A stretch of 64,000 nucleotides of DNA from an uncultured Pseudohongiella sp. (GCA_902591495.1 CACJAW010000005.1:1-64000), one strand, 5' to 3'. Shown: positions 37,482-47,015, counted from the first letter of the stretch. A program made the numbers and translations. Notes: generated by a model from the sequence alone, not told the origin.

Positions 37482-38011
37482 GCGCGATCCACTATCTCAA
37501 AAAGCCAAATAAGTTCATCGTCAACTCTAGCAGTCGATGTAGGTTCAGAGCCTCTTCCATATTTGCGCCACGATTCCTGCAAAATAGGCAGAATTATCTC
37601 GCCCTCTTTAATTGGGACTAAGCGCTGTTCATAAAGAGAATCGTCTACACGGAGAATGATCCTGTCATCTTCTTCGACTCTTTGCGGCCACTGTTTCCAA
37701 TATCTGCCATACCAAGTCTGCCGCCTGCCACTAGCCACAAATAATCGACCATCGACTACCATAGTCCAAATGGTTTTGGTTGTACCCAGGTTTAAAGTTT
37801 CCATCTCAATTTCTTCTCGATTCTTGAGAAAGGTCCAGTCTTTTGGAGATGGAAGTAGCTGTCCAGAGCGGAAAGGCCCGCCAGTGCTAATGGTAAACCA
37901 AGGCACAAATTCCACAGGCCCGTCGTGCAGGCGCATGTAGACGAAAAACAGGCTGGGAATCAGCACAAAAAAGGTTAGTACCGTAACTGAGTATCTTTTA
38001 GCTGTCTTCAT
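37478..38011 (-). CDS. Uncharacterised signal-anchored protein
   Basis: A 177-residue protein with an N-terminal hydrophobic segment (about residues 9-27). The rest contains GPFRSGQLLPSPKDWTFL, LGTTKTIWTMVVDGRLFVAS and RWPQRV-like elements (KQWPQRVEEDDRIILRVDDSLYEQR), which look like a small beta-barrel, possibly of the flavin- or pyridoxamine-oxidase-like split-barrel type. I cannot name the family. Its end overlaps the stop of the convergent PQQ dehydrogenase gene by 4 bases. Confidence 0.6.
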   Translation of the reverse strand: MKTAKRYSVTVLTFFVLIPSLFFVYMRLHDGPVEFVPWFTISTGGPFRSGQLLPSPKDWTFLKNREEIEMETLNLGTTKTIWTMVVDGRLFVASGRRQTWYGRYWKQWPQRVEEDDRIILRVDDSLYEQRLVPIKEGEIILPILQESWRKYGRGSEPTSTARVDDELIWLFEIVDRA

Positions 38012-38059
38012 AAGCCTTTATGACGTTCCGTCTATACTCTTGGTTAATTATCTCTATGC

Positions 38060-39220
38060 TTATCTTGTCCTATAGCGCAGCATATTGCGATCTATTTGTG
38101 AAATACTGGTTACACCAAGTAGCTTCATGTCCCTCTGTATTTCGGCTTTTAAATTGCCTAACGCTTTTTCTACTCCAGGTTGGCCAGCAGCTGCCAAGGA
38201 GTAAAGGTACATGCGTCCACCGGAACAAGCCTTAGCGCCTGCAGCTATCGCTTTAAGAACGTGTGTTCCCCGTCTTATCCCGCCGTCTAATATCACATCG
38301 ATTTTGTCGCCGACCGCATCGCTTATTTCACTGATCTGATCGAAAGGCGATCGCGAGCCATCCAACTGTCTTCCGCCATGATTGGAAATCATTATTGCAT
38401 CTGCGCCTATATCTACCGCCTTTTTTGCGTCAGCAACACTCATGATGCCTTTCAAGCAAAAAGGTCCACCCCACCTAGCCTTGAGTGCTTCTGCATCTGA
38501 CCAACTCATAGACTGGTCTAGCATATTTGCAAAATAATCACCGATAGAAACTGAGACATTTGACCCTTGTTGAACAAAATCTTTTAATTCAGCCAATTCA
38601 AACGCTTCACCAAAAAAGTAATTGAGCGCCCAACCTGGGTGTATGGCAAAGCTGAGCAAACTCTTTAAAGTGAGTTTTGGTGGTGACGTGAATCCCGTAT
38701 AAAGATCCCTCTCCCTGTTTCCTCCAGTAATTGTGTCTACGGTCAAGGCTAGAGCATTGAAATTAGCGGCCTGAGCTCTCTCGACCATTGCATCATTAAG
38801 ACCTCTGTCTTTGTGAAAGTAAAATTGAAACAATTTAGGCGTAGATATTATGTCTCCTATTTCTTTCAGGGTAACAGTACCCAATGCTGAAACACCAAAC
38901 ATGGTCCCAAATTTCTCCGCCGCTTTGGCGACGGCCCGCTCTCCGTCATGATGAAATAGTCTTTGCAATGCGGTGGGTGAGCAAAAAATGGGTAGATCAA
39001 GCTTCTGTCCCATTACAGTAACAGACATATCAATATTTTCCACACCAGCCAAAACATTTGGGACCAGGTCGCAATCTTCGAAAGCGGAAGTATTTCGACG
39101 ATAGGTAACTTCGTCATCAGCGGCTCCGTCTATATAATGGAATATAGGACCCGGGAGGCGCTGCTTCGCCAGAAGCCTGAGATCGTCAACGTTGTGGCAG
39201 TTCTTAAGCTGTCGGAACAT
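38060..39220 (-). CDS. FMN-dependent alpha-hydroxy-acid oxidase/dehydrogenase
   Basis: A 386-residue TIM-barrel flavoenzyme of the LldD/glycolate-oxidase family. Expected active-site residues are in place: Y134 (FQFYFHKDR), K257 (CLKGIM), H281 and R284 in SNHGGRQLDG, then ILDGGIRRGTHVLKAIAAGA. It oxidises an L-2-hydroxy acid (for example lactate, glycolate or mandelate); the substrate is not readable. No signal peptide is seen. GAGG lies 9 bases before the ATG. A second member of this family appears to be cut by the right window edge. Confidence 0.9.
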   Translation of the reverse strand: MFRQLKNCHNVDDLRLLAKQRLPGPIFHYIDGAADDEVTYRRNTSAFEDCDLVPNVLAGVENIDMSVTVMGQKLDLPIFCSPTALQRLFHHDGERAVAKAAEKFGTMFGVSALGTVTLKEIGDIISTPKLFQFYFHKDRGLNDAMVERAQAANFNALALTVDTITGGNRERDLYTGFTSPPKLTLKSLLSFAIHPGWALNYFFGEAFELAELKDFVQQGSNVSVSIGDYFANMLDQSMSWSDAEALKARWGGPFCLKGIMSVADAKKAVDIGADAIMISNHGGRQLDGSRSPFDQISEISDAVGDKIDVILDGGIRRGTHVLKAIAAGAKACSGGRMYLYSLAAAGQPGVEKALGNLKAEIQRDMKLLGVTSISQIDRNMLRYRTR

Positions 39221-39352
39221 TATAGCTTTCCTCGATACAATCCATGGTCAATTCTATCGTTAAATCTTGCCTACTCAAAGTTTCCTGTAACTGAGGGCAT
39301 CTATCAGTAAATCTGGTAAACGTTTAATATCCGCTTTCGGAGGATTTTTTTT

Positions 39353-39646
39353 ATGGTCTACAATAATGTACTTCTTAGAGTAAAAGACATTAAGAATATT
39401 AGTTTGGTTGGCGAGTTACTTAAGGAGCAGGCTAAACGGTCAAGTGAGGAGCCGGGCTGTATTCGTTTCGAGGTCTATCACTCCTCTTCTGACGTCCAGC
39501 AATTTATCCTGGTTGAGCAGTGGGCCAATGAAGCGGACCTGGAGCGTCATAAGAATGCCAAGGCATTTACTGAGTTTTACCTACCTAAAGTGATTCCTTT
39601 AGTTGATCGTTCGCCTCATTTATCAGAGCTTCTATGGCCAGAGTGA
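39353..39646 (+). CDS. Antibiotic biosynthesis monooxygenase (ABM) domain protein
   Basis: A 97-residue single ferredoxin-like ABM domain: LKEQAKRSSEEPGCIRFEVY, then FILVEQWANEADLERHKNAKAF. Members are quinol monooxygenases (YgiN), haem-degrading enzymes, or small dimeric proteins of unknown role. GGAGG is 8-9 bases before the ATG. It is divergent from the FMN oxidase gene. Confidence 0.85.
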   Translation: MVYNNVLLRVKDIKNISLVGELLKEQAKRSSEEPGCIRFEVYHSSSDVQQFILVEQWANEADLERHKNAKAFTEFYLPKVIPLVDRSPHLSELLWPE

Positions 39647-39759
39647 AACTGATAGATGCTTTTGCAGCTCGTTTTACTATAAACTGCGATGCTGACTACT
39701 TTGGACTTGGAAACTATCGCTATTATTGAATCTTGAGGGAACTCAGAAAGGGGCAAGGC

Positions 39760-40524
39760 ATGACACTAATTAGTTTATTCACTCGCTATGTCATTATTCA
39801 AACTTTACTGTTTGCAGCAGCAGTGACACAAGCGGCTTCATCAGCGGACATTGTGCAAGCTGCTCTCAATAATAGTGAAAGACCATCAGAAGATATGTTA
39901 GATGATAGTCGGCGTATGCCATTAGAGGTACTGGCTTTTGCAGGCATTGAGGAGGGTATGACGATACTGGAAATGGAGGCAGGAACCGGATACTACACAG
40001 AAATACTTAGCAGGACAGTGGGAAGTGATGGCAGTGTGATAATGCAAAATCCTCCAGCATTCGACAGCTTTTTTGGTGAAGCGGTTGGAGCACGTTTAGC
40101 AAACAATCGTCTATCGAACGTGACCCTTAGTCGAGTTAATTTTGACCAGTTAGAAGCCAATGATAACTCTGTTGATATGGTTACATGGATTTTGGGACCT
40201 CATGAGCTTGGTTTCGAGCCAGGGGGTCAAAGTGTCGGAAATCCCGAACGCGCTTTTGAAGATATTGCCAGAGTCCTTAAGCCGGGTGGCGTTTTTCTTG
40301 CTGTTGATCACAAAGCCGCGGAGGGTTCCGATATTACTGTAGGGGGAACCCTTCATAGAATCAGTGAAAGTCTGGTTATGAGCTTGGCAAATGGTGCTGG
40401 TTTGTCGATAGAAAGAAGCTCATATTTGCACGCTAATTCGAATGATTCTCTTGAGGCGGGGGTATTTGATCCCTCTATTCAAGGTCAAACGGATAAGTTT
40501 GTTTTACTTTTTAGGAAGCAATAG
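39760..40524 (+). CDS. Exported methyltransferase-like protein (COG4798 type)
   Basis: A 254-residue protein with a signal peptide (cleavage near VTQAASSAD). It has a nearly complete class I SAM fold: MTILEMEAGTGYYTEILSR (motif I), VDMVTWILGPHEL, VLKPGGVFLAVDHKA. It is a paralogue of the protein at 9529 but keeps the glycines. The ATG at 39760 starts the signal peptide; an upstream TTG frame to 39733 is unlikely. The NIPSNAP gene follows after 27 bases, and a terminator ends the pair. Confidence 0.75.
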   Translation: MTLISLFTRYVIIQTLLFAAAVTQAASSADIVQAALNNSERPSEDMLDDSRRMPLEVLAFAGIEEGMTILEMEAGTGYYTEILSRTVGSDGSVIMQNPPAFDSFFGEAVGARLANNRLSNVTLSRVNFDQLEANDNSVDMVTWILGPHELGFEPGGQSVGNPERAFEDIARVLKPGGVFLAVDHKAAEGSDITVGGTLHRISESLVMSLANGAGLSIERSSYLHANSNDSLEAGVFDPSIQGQTDKFVLLFRKQ

Positions 40525-40551
40525 TTGAAATATTAATTAACGGAGATAGAA

Positions 40552-41010
40552 ATGAATAAGATGTTATTAGCTTTTCTCGCAACCTTTGGTTTGACTGGTT
40601 TCGCAAACGCAGGTGAGGCTCCAGAGCCTTGTGGTCCAGCGGGACAATTATCAGAGAACTTTTCAAAAAATGTTGGGTCCGATGCACGATGTTTTGAGCT
40701 GCGTATGTATACGGCGGAGCCAGCAGTCGATGGTAAGGGTGGTATTGACGACCTACATCAGAGGTTTCGCGAAGAGGAAGTTGCTATTTTCGAAAAACAT
40801 GGTGCGGAGGTAGTAGCAGTCTGGCAGAGACTTGATGATCCCAATACTCTAGTGTGGATGCTTGCCTACAGAGATAGGGCGCACCGATCTCAGGTCTGGG
40901 CTGACTTCGCAGCGGACCCAGCTTGGCATGCATTACGAGCAAAGTATGAGGTGCCACTTTCGATTGAAGCTTACATGATGAGCACAACAGATTATTCAAA
41001 TCTCAAATAA
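40552..41010 (+). CDS. Exported NIPSNAP-family protein
   Basis: A 152-residue protein with a signal peptide (cleavage near FANA). The mature part is a NIPSNAP-type dimeric alpha-beta barrel: CFELRMYTAEP, LHQRFREEEVAIFEKHGAEVVAVWQ, TLVWMLAYRDRAHRSQVWADF. NIPSNAP proteins have no firm catalytic role. GGAG is 7 bases before the ATG. It follows the exported methyltransferase-like gene closely. Confidence 0.85.
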   Translation: MNKMLLAFLATFGLTGFANAGEAPEPCGPAGQLSENFSKNVGSDARCFELRMYTAEPAVDGKGGIDDLHQRFREEEVAIFEKHGAEVVAVWQRLDDPNTLVWMLAYRDRAHRSQVWADFAADPAWHALRAKYEVPLSIEAYMMSTTDYSNLK

Positions 41011-41019
41011 GATTTAAGT

Positions 41020-41058
41020 AATAACACCAGAGCATAGTTTGTTCTGGTGTTATTTTTT
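41020..41058 (+). terminator. Rho-independent terminator
   Basis: A perfect 12-base stem (AATAACACCAGA with TCTGGTGTTATT) and a T-run. It closes the exported methyltransferase-like and NIPSNAP genes. Confidence 0.9.
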
Positions 41059-41143
41059 CTATAAGTTTTTGTTCATTGCATCCGGACGAAACTCAACATT
41101 GAGGCCCCGTCTATTGTCTCTATTACAGAAAATATTACGGAGC

Positions 41144-42505
41144 ATGTTTGTTTCTACTCAAACTGCTCGCCGGATTCCTCCCTTCCTTTATCTTTTATTT
41201 TGCTTAACTGGAAATTCAGTCTTTTCAGCAGAGGAAGAGCTGTCTCGAGTAAGGATAAGCACAGAGTATACACGTCAGGTGAACCTTTATTTACAGGAGC
41301 TAGAGGCTTTAGAAAGGCGTTTCGGTCCTTATGATAGATCCTTGCTTGAGCCTCTGGATGCGTTGATAAGTTTGCATTCAAGTGTCGATGATTTTGCAGA
41401 GATTAATTCTTTGCTAGGACGGCAATTACAGTTGGTTCATGTGACTGAGGGCCCTAACGCTTTCAGCCAATTACCAATATTAGAGTCCTTGATCAGGAAT
41501 AACCTAGAAATTAAAAATTTTGAATCGGTTACAAATAATTTTGAAAATAGGCAATATGTTTTTTTGCAGAATCCTGACTCTACAGTGGAACAAAAGCTCG
41601 CATCTATGGATGATCTTAGGAATTGGTATCTGACCGCATTTAATTTAGATACCAAACAAAATCGATTACCTTATTTCATGAAATCAAGAAGCTTGTTGCA
41701 GCAAATGTTGGCGGTAGCAAGCGATGCGTATGAGGAAATGGAAGAGAGGATGGTACCTCTTCTTTATAAAGAAGCTTTAGAAAAATATTATCTAATGACA
41801 TTACTAAGCTCTGTCGATGAATTGGGCTCTGATGCCAATGATTTCATTTTTGTTCCGGAACGCATTCAACCGATGACCTACTTACGTCAGGGTTATGAGG
41901 TCGTAAAAGATATAAGCGATATAGTCCGACTAAATGATGATAAGGAGGCGGAAGGAATGGCGACGGTTTATGAAGCCGATTATCAGATGCTACTGGGTTT
42001 AGGTCTTGCCAGAAGAACATATCAAAGGGCGATGGATCTATTTGCAGAAGCAGGAGTTCAGGAACAGAAAATTATAGATTTCTTTTCACGTCCTACTGTC
42101 ATTCCGGCGCGTGAATATTACACCTCAATTGATGACGCAATGAGCGCTCAAGCAGCAGATGGTTATGTTTATACGGAGGGTGAGGACGGCGAGGACCCCA
42201 AAATTCACATGGGTAACTATATAGCATGGAATGAATCAGTTCCTTTCACGCCTATGCCGAATCCTCCCAATATGCTGTCTGATGTTGAACTTGGTTTGAC
42301 AAGGGTAGAAACAAAATTTCGAATTTCTTCAAGAGGTAAAACTCGCGGACCTGATGCCGAGACTTCTGACCCTGAGTCGGTGCGTGCAAGGAGGGATGCT
42401 GAGGACGCATTGAAGGAGATGGTTTTTAGACCTCGATTTGTAGGTACTAGATGGCGGCCCATAAGCAATCTCACCATGACCTACTGGTATCCGACTGAGA
42501 AATGA
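41144..42505 (+). CDS. Exported uncharacterised protein with TonB-C-like end
   Basis: A 453-residue protein starting with a signal peptide (cleavage near SVFSAEEE). The first three quarters are helical and resemble degenerate tetratricopeptide-type repeats (LYLQELEALERRFGPYDRSL and onward). The last ~90 residues (VETKFRISSRGKTRGPD, DALKEMVFRPRFV, LTMTYWYP) imitate the TonB C-terminal fold with its FRPR-type element. It has no transmembrane anchor typical of TonB. The upstream frame to 41039 overlaps the terminator, so I start at 41144. Function unknown. Confidence 0.65.
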   Translation: MFVSTQTARRIPPFLYLLFCLTGNSVFSAEEELSRVRISTEYTRQVNLYLQELEALERRFGPYDRSLLEPLDALISLHSSVDDFAEINSLLGRQLQLVHVTEGPNAFSQLPILESLIRNNLEIKNFESVTNNFENRQYVFLQNPDSTVEQKLASMDDLRNWYLTAFNLDTKQNRLPYFMKSRSLLQQMLAVASDAYEEMEERMVPLLYKEALEKYYLMTLLSSVDELGSDANDFIFVPERIQPMTYLRQGYEVVKDISDIVRLNDDKEAEGMATVYEADYQMLLGLGLARRTYQRAMDLFAEAGVQEQKIIDFFSRPTVIPAREYYTSIDDAMSAQAADGYVYTEGEDGEDPKIHMGNYIAWNESVPFTPMPNPPNMLSDVELGLTRVETKFRISSRGKTRGPDAETSDPESVRARRDAEDALKEMVFRPRFVGTRWRPISNLTMTYWYPTEK

Positions 42506-42513
42506 GGTGTAAA

Positions 42514-44871
42514 TTAATCAGGCAGCGCGTAAGCTATGACATATCCTCCGGACGATTCCGCTTCACTTGACTCATCAATAGCCGTTTCTAGTTGCAGGCC
42601 TCCTCCATCGCTTGGAATAGTCACAATGACATATTGCTTTCCGGTTGATTCGCTAACATATGACATTGGCGTCCCTGTTGATGAACCAACAAGTGGATCG
42701 GTCCATACTTCCTCTCCTGTGTAGATGTCTATTGCCCGCATTGTGCTATCTACAACACCGCCAATAAATATTAGTCCACCGCCTGTAACTATGGAGCCTG
42801 CGTTATAGAACATCCCCATCGGCAGCGGTAGGTTACTTGGTATGCCTAAAGGGCCTTGGTCTCTGGCTGTTCCCAAACCACGCCTCCAAAGAGTTTCCTG
42901 ATTTGCCAGGTCAACAACTGCCAACTCTCCGTAAGGGGGCCTAAGACAAGGAGTGAAGATAGGAGATAGAAAGAAAAAAGAATACGCAGCATATGGGGTT
43001 CCTAGCTGTGTGCCTCCGATTCCAAATTGTTCGTCACCAGTCATTTCATTTCTTGGAAACAAACGCACTACATTTGGGTTATGCATTGAGTTTACGACCA
43101 TGAGATTATTAATTTCATCAATTGCAACACTTCCCCAATTCATGCCTCCAGCCACCCCGGGGTAGAGAAGGGTCCCGCCAGTACTTGGTGGTGTTAGCGG
43201 ACCCTCGTAACGTAAATTTCGATACTGAATTCTGCACAAAGCATGATCGAAGGGAGTTATTCCCCACATGTCACTTTCGTCGATGTAATCCCTTGCAAAC
43301 GATGGCATACCTACTGAAAACGGTTGAGTTGCGGAAGAGGTTTCCTCTGGTATGTCTGTTTGAGGGACAGGTAATTCAGCTATTTCAGTCAGGGGTTCAC
43401 CAGTCTCTCGGTCAAAAACAAATATCTCAGCCCTTTTGGTGGGAACGATCACAGCTTTTCTTATTTCACTATTCACCGGGATATCAACAAGAGATGGCTG
43501 AGAGGGCACATCATAGTCAAAAATGTCATGATGGGTGGTCTGAAAATGCCATCTGACCCTTCCTGTTTCTGCTTCCAAAGCTACTATCGAGCTTGAGTAT
43601 TTTTCCATAGCGTCTGATCGATGGCCTCCGAAATAGTCCGGAGTAGCATTACCGGTTGGCAGATAAATAAGACCCAGCTCTTCATCGGCACTAGTCAAAC
43701 TCCATACATTTGGTGTGCCTCTTGTATAGGTGTCACCCTCAGGAGGTAATCCAGTACGGTCCTCACGCCCCATATCCCAGGCCCATATTAAATCTCCAGT
43801 TAAGGGATCAAAACCACGAACTACTCCAGATGGTTCTTCGGTTTCGACGTTGTCAAAAACCCAGCCGCCAAGTACCAAAACGTCGTTCGCTATCGTTGGT
43901 GGAGAGGTAACAAAATAAAAACCAGGTTTTACATCCCCCATTCCAGGCAAAAGGCTAATTTCGCCATCGTTACCGAAGTCACTGCAGCGTTCGCCAGTAC
44001 TCTTGTTTACAGCTATTAGTCTTGCATCGGTGGTTGCTGTGAAGATTCTGTCTTCGCAAATTCCGATCGATCTGAAGTTCGGTGCTTCGTAGTAGGTAAC
44101 ACCCCTGCATGTGTCCCAGAAGCCGATTTTTGGTGTTTCTATCTTTGGATCAAAGCGCCACTTCTCTTCCCCTGTATCGGGATCGAGTGAAAGGATTATG
44201 TTTTGACCGGTGCAAAGGTAGAGCCCATCATCAACTAGAATCGGAGTACCTTTAAATGCGCCGGGCACACCCGTTCGAGTTTCCCAGGCCCTCTCTAAAA
44301 GGTGAATGTTATCCAGATTAATCTGGTCGGTAGCAAGAAACCGGGTTCCACGCTTCGTTGAGCCATAGTGTTGCCACTGCCCAGTTTGATTGTAGGCCGA
44401 GCCAGCTCCGGGTGCACTGGGTGGCTGTATACTAATACTTGCGTTACTGATGTAAATCGCGATTACAAGAACGACAATTAAAGGTAAGGAATATTTAAAT
44501 TCTTTCTTTTTGTGCAGTGGCTGCGGGTCTTTTTGAAGTAGTCCTTTTCGCACATGGGGTAATAGAAACCATATTCCGAGAGCTGAAAACATACTCACAC
44601 GAGGCATTAGAGCCCAAGCGTCGAGCCCTACTTCATAAAAACTCCAGAGTAATGTTAAGGCTAAAAAGATTCCGTAAAGCGGTGAAGCTTTAGCATTTCC
44701 GAGAAACAATAAGGCGCTACAAGTAAGAAGAGCTATACCTGAGACCAGGAAATAGGCTGATCCGCCGACATTGAGAAGCAAAAATCCTAAGTAAGTCATT
44801 GCTATACCGCTGAGGCCTACTACGCTTGCTAAAATTCGTGGTTTTGGAAAAGTCGAGGTAGTTAGTGTCAC
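42514..44871 (-). CDS. Membrane-bound PQQ-dependent dehydrogenase (glucose/quinate/shikimate family), copy 2
   Basis: A 785-residue paralogue of the enzyme at 35130, with the same five N-terminal transmembrane helices (to about residue 148) and the propeller starting QWQHYGSTKRGTRFLATDQI. The catalytic blade is HHDIFDYDVPSQPSL with the lysine in PTKRAEIFVFDRETG. Paired cysteines (WDTCRGVTYY, IGICEDRI) match those of copy 1. It should feed electrons from a periplasmic sugar or polyol to quinone. The start is GTG at 44871 with AAGGA 6 bases upstream. A small lipoprotein gene lies 40 bases upstream on the same strand. Confidence 0.88.
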   Translation of the reverse strand: MTLTTSTFPKPRILASVVGLSGIAMTYLGFLLLNVGGSAYFLVSGIALLTCSALLFLGNAKASPLYGIFLALTLLWSFYEVGLDAWALMPRVSMFSALGIWFLLPHVRKGLLQKDPQPLHKKKEFKYSLPLIVVLVIAIYISNASISIQPPSAPGAGSAYNQTGQWQHYGSTKRGTRFLATDQINLDNIHLLERAWETRTGVPGAFKGTPILVDDGLYLCTGQNIILSLDPDTGEEKWRFDPKIETPKIGFWDTCRGVTYYEAPNFRSIGICEDRIFTATTDARLIAVNKSTGERCSDFGNDGEISLLPGMGDVKPGFYFVTSPPTIANDVLVLGGWVFDNVETEEPSGVVRGFDPLTGDLIWAWDMGREDRTGLPPEGDTYTRGTPNVWSLTSADEELGLIYLPTGNATPDYFGGHRSDAMEKYSSSIVALEAETGRVRWHFQTTHHDIFDYDVPSQPSLVDIPVNSEIRKAVIVPTKRAEIFVFDRETGEPLTEIAELPVPQTDIPEETSSATQPFSVGMPSFARDYIDESDMWGITPFDHALCRIQYRNLRYEGPLTPPSTGGTLLYPGVAGGMNWGSVAIDEINNLMVVNSMHNPNVVRLFPRNEMTGDEQFGIGGTQLGTPYAAYSFFFLSPIFTPCLRPPYGELAVVDLANQETLWRRGLGTARDQGPLGIPSNLPLPMGMFYNAGSIVTGGGLIFIGGVVDSTMRAIDIYTGEEVWTDPLVGSSTGTPMSYVSESTGKQYVIVTIPSDGGGLQLETAIDESSEAESSGGYVIAYALPD

Positions 44872-44911
44872 ATTCAGTCCTTAACTATGATGGTTTCGGA
44901 TATTTTCAATT

Positions 44912-45301
44912 TCAGTTATTTTCAGGCAGTCGTCTGCCAGTTACGGTGAAGTTCCCTTGCTGAGTAAATAGGGTTCCAGCAAGCTCGTTGCCATTTATGG
45001 TTCCATTGAAGCTCAAGCGGCTCGCTATGCCCAGCGACGGGAAATTTTCACCATCGGTTGACCAATTAATACGACTTCCGGCTAGTTCGACTTCCTCTAT
45101 ACTAACTTCAGAATTCGTCGAAATAGTTAGGGTTGGCTCGGGTGTTATGATCCAAGTAGAGTCTTGGTCTGTGTTTTCCATCTCGATGGTAGTCTGCCAT
45201 GTGCCTACACTAATGGGCTCACATGCAAGTAGGGCAAGGGAGATTATTGCTGTTGCAAACGGTTTAAATAACTGCTGTAGAATACTGCTTTGAATTTTCA
45301 T
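44912..45301 (-). CDS. Small uncharacterised lipoprotein
   Basis: A 129-residue protein with a lipobox (LALLAC). The mature part is beta-rich with a pattern typical of small lipocalin-like or DUF domains of about 100 residues (GTWQTTIEM, RLSFNGTINGNELAGTLFT, FTVTGRRL). I cannot name the family. It is 40 bases upstream of the second membrane PQQ dehydrogenase gene and probably co-transcribed with it. Confidence 0.65.
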   Translation of the reverse strand: MKIQSSILQQLFKPFATAIISLALLACEPISVGTWQTTIEMENTDQDSTWIITPEPTLTISTNSEVSIEEVELAGSRINWSTDGENFPSLGIASRLSFNGTINGNELAGTLFTQQGNFTVTGRRLPENN

Positions 45302-45410
45302 ATCACATCGTAAGTTTTACATGGGTGTATTTTAACTTATGTCCTGTTAGTTTAAACGATAAATTTCTACATTTAGAGTATCGCTTGAAGTCAAAGATGA
45401 GGTAACTAGG

Positions 45411-46391
45411 ATGGAACAAAGGAAACTTGGCGGCTTAAAAGTGTCCGCAATGGGGCTAGGATGTATGAGCATGTCTCAGGGTTATGGTTCTGCAGAAAGA
45501 AAAGAATCTGAGAGAACGCTCCATCGAGCCCTTGATATTGGTTACAATTTTTTGGACACAGCGAGCGTTTACGGTACTGGGCATAATGAAAGCCTCCTTG
45601 GGGAGACCCTAAGAAACCGAAGAGATGAATTCTTTTTGGCAAGTAAATGCGGAATCATCAACAAAGATGGTAAACGGGGCGTAGATGGTACTCCAAAAAA
45701 TATCTCGCAAACGTTAGATGATAGTCTTAAGCGGTTAAATACCGATTACATTGATCTTTACTATCTTCATCGAAGGGATTTCAACGTTCCAATTGAGGAA
45801 AGTGTCGGTGCTCTTGCTGATGCCGTCAAGGCAGGAAAGATTGGTCACATTGGTCTCTCAGAATGTTCATCTGAGACCATTGGGAGAGCCCATGCCGAGC
45901 ATAAAATATGTGCTGTACAATCGGAATACTCGTTATGGACTCGCGACCCAGAGTACAAAGTCATCCAGCGGTGTAAAGAGTTGGGTATAGGGTTTGTACC
46001 TTTTAGCCCTCTAGGTAGGGCTTTTCTATCAGGGTTGGTTAGAGAGATGGACAAACTTGAAGAAGGCGATATGCGCCATTCTATGCCACGTTTCTCTGGA
46101 TCAAATTTTGTGTCAAACCTAAAGTTGGTCGACGATCTTGCGGCAATAGCTAAAGATAATAATTGCACGCCAGCGCAGTTGGCGCTGGCATGGGTTTTAT
46201 CTAAGGACTCTGATTTCGTTCCGATTCCCGGAACGAAGCATGTAAAGTTTTTAGAGGAGAATGCAGCAGCAGCAGATCTCATAATAAGACAAAGCGACTT
46301 GGAAAAAGTAGAAGAAATTTTTAATCCGTCCGCAGTCTTAGGAGAGCGATACCATCAGTCGCAAATGATATCGCTGGATCCGGATGATTAA
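45411..46391 (+). CDS. Aldo/keto reductase
   Basis: A 326-residue AKR with the full catalytic tetrad D49, Y54, K79 and H120 (FLDTASVYG, ASKCG, YYLHRRD), and the NADP-binding end FVPIPGTKHVKFLEEN. It reduces aldehydes or ketones with NADPH in the cytoplasm; it looks like the AKR11/AKR13-type group. GAGG lies about 8 bases before the ATG. It converges on the flavin reductase gene with no gap. Confidence 0.9.
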   Translation: MEQRKLGGLKVSAMGLGCMSMSQGYGSAERKESERTLHRALDIGYNFLDTASVYGTGHNESLLGETLRNRRDEFFLASKCGIINKDGKRGVDGTPKNISQTLDDSLKRLNTDYIDLYYLHRRDFNVPIEESVGALADAVKAGKIGHIGLSECSSETIGRAHAEHKICAVQSEYSLWTRDPEYKVIQRCKELGIGFVPFSPLGRAFLSGLVREMDKLEEGDMRHSMPRFSGSNFVSNLKLVDDLAAIAKDNNCTPAQLALAWVLSKDSDFVPIPGTKHVKFLEENAAAADLIIRQSDLEKVEEIFNPSAVLGERYHQSQMISLDPDD

Positions 46392-47015
46392 CTAGGCTGG
46401 TCTATCTAGGGTAAAAATTGAATCTAAGTTGGTTAGTGTATAGTCATTATAACCTAGTCGACCTATCGGTTTTATTTTAGCGATATCTACCAATCCTTCC
46501 TTTGTTATAAATTCGTCATCGATGTGTATGCCGACTACTTCTCCAAAGATTACCTTATAGACATCTTTTTCATTCCATCCAGGTAACTCGACAGTCTTCA
46601 GGTATTTACATTCTAGATGAACTGGTGCTTCTGCTATTCTCGGCGATTTTACCATTCTCGATTTGACCGGTGTTAACTGAGTTAGAGCGATTTCGTCGAC
46701 ATCTTGAGGTAACGTAGCAGAAGACTGATTCATTTGCTCTCGAGTGTCCCAGGTAGCCATGTTGCAAACAAAATCTCCAGTGTTTTCAGCATTCCTTGCT
46801 GAATCTTTTGTATTGTCAGAGTTTGCGCCCGCGCCGGCAGAGAACATAACAGTTGGCGGTGAATAACAAACTCCGTTAAAAAAGCTATATGGCGCTAAAT
46901 TAAAATTACCCTCAGTATCAATCGAACTTATCCAGCCTATCGGGCGGGGAATTACTAAACTATTAAAGGGATTTTTAGGTAAGCCGTGGTTCTTCTTTTT
47001 GGGTTCGTAAAACAT
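46392..47015 (-). CDS. Flavin reductase-like domain protein
   Basis: A 207-residue split-barrel flavoprotein: NPFNSLVIPRPIGWISSIDTEGNFNLAPYSFFN is the FMN-binding start of the family, and later VHLECKYLKTVELPG and VIFGEVVGIHIDDEF are present. It binds FMN and probably reduces it with NAD(P)H or acts as a small oxidoreductase. The two convergent stops directly abut those of the aldo/keto reductase. Confidence 0.85.
   Translation of the reverse strand: MFYEPKKKNHGLPKNPFNSLVIPRPIGWISSIDTEGNFNLAPYSFFNGVCYSPPTVMFSAGAGANSDNTKDSARNAENTGDFVCNMATWDTREQMNQSSATLPQDVDEIALTQLTPVKSRMVKSPRIAEAPVHLECKYLKTVELPGWNEKDVYKVIFGEVVGIHIDDEFITKEGLVDIAKIKPIGRLGYNDYTLTNLDSIFTLDRPA

Noticed and set aside
43122-43556. 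Plus-strand open frame of 144 codons inside the second membrane PQQ dehydrogenase gene
   Set aside because: It lies wholly antisense to a well-supported gene, has no ribosome-binding site, and its translation lacks any family pattern.
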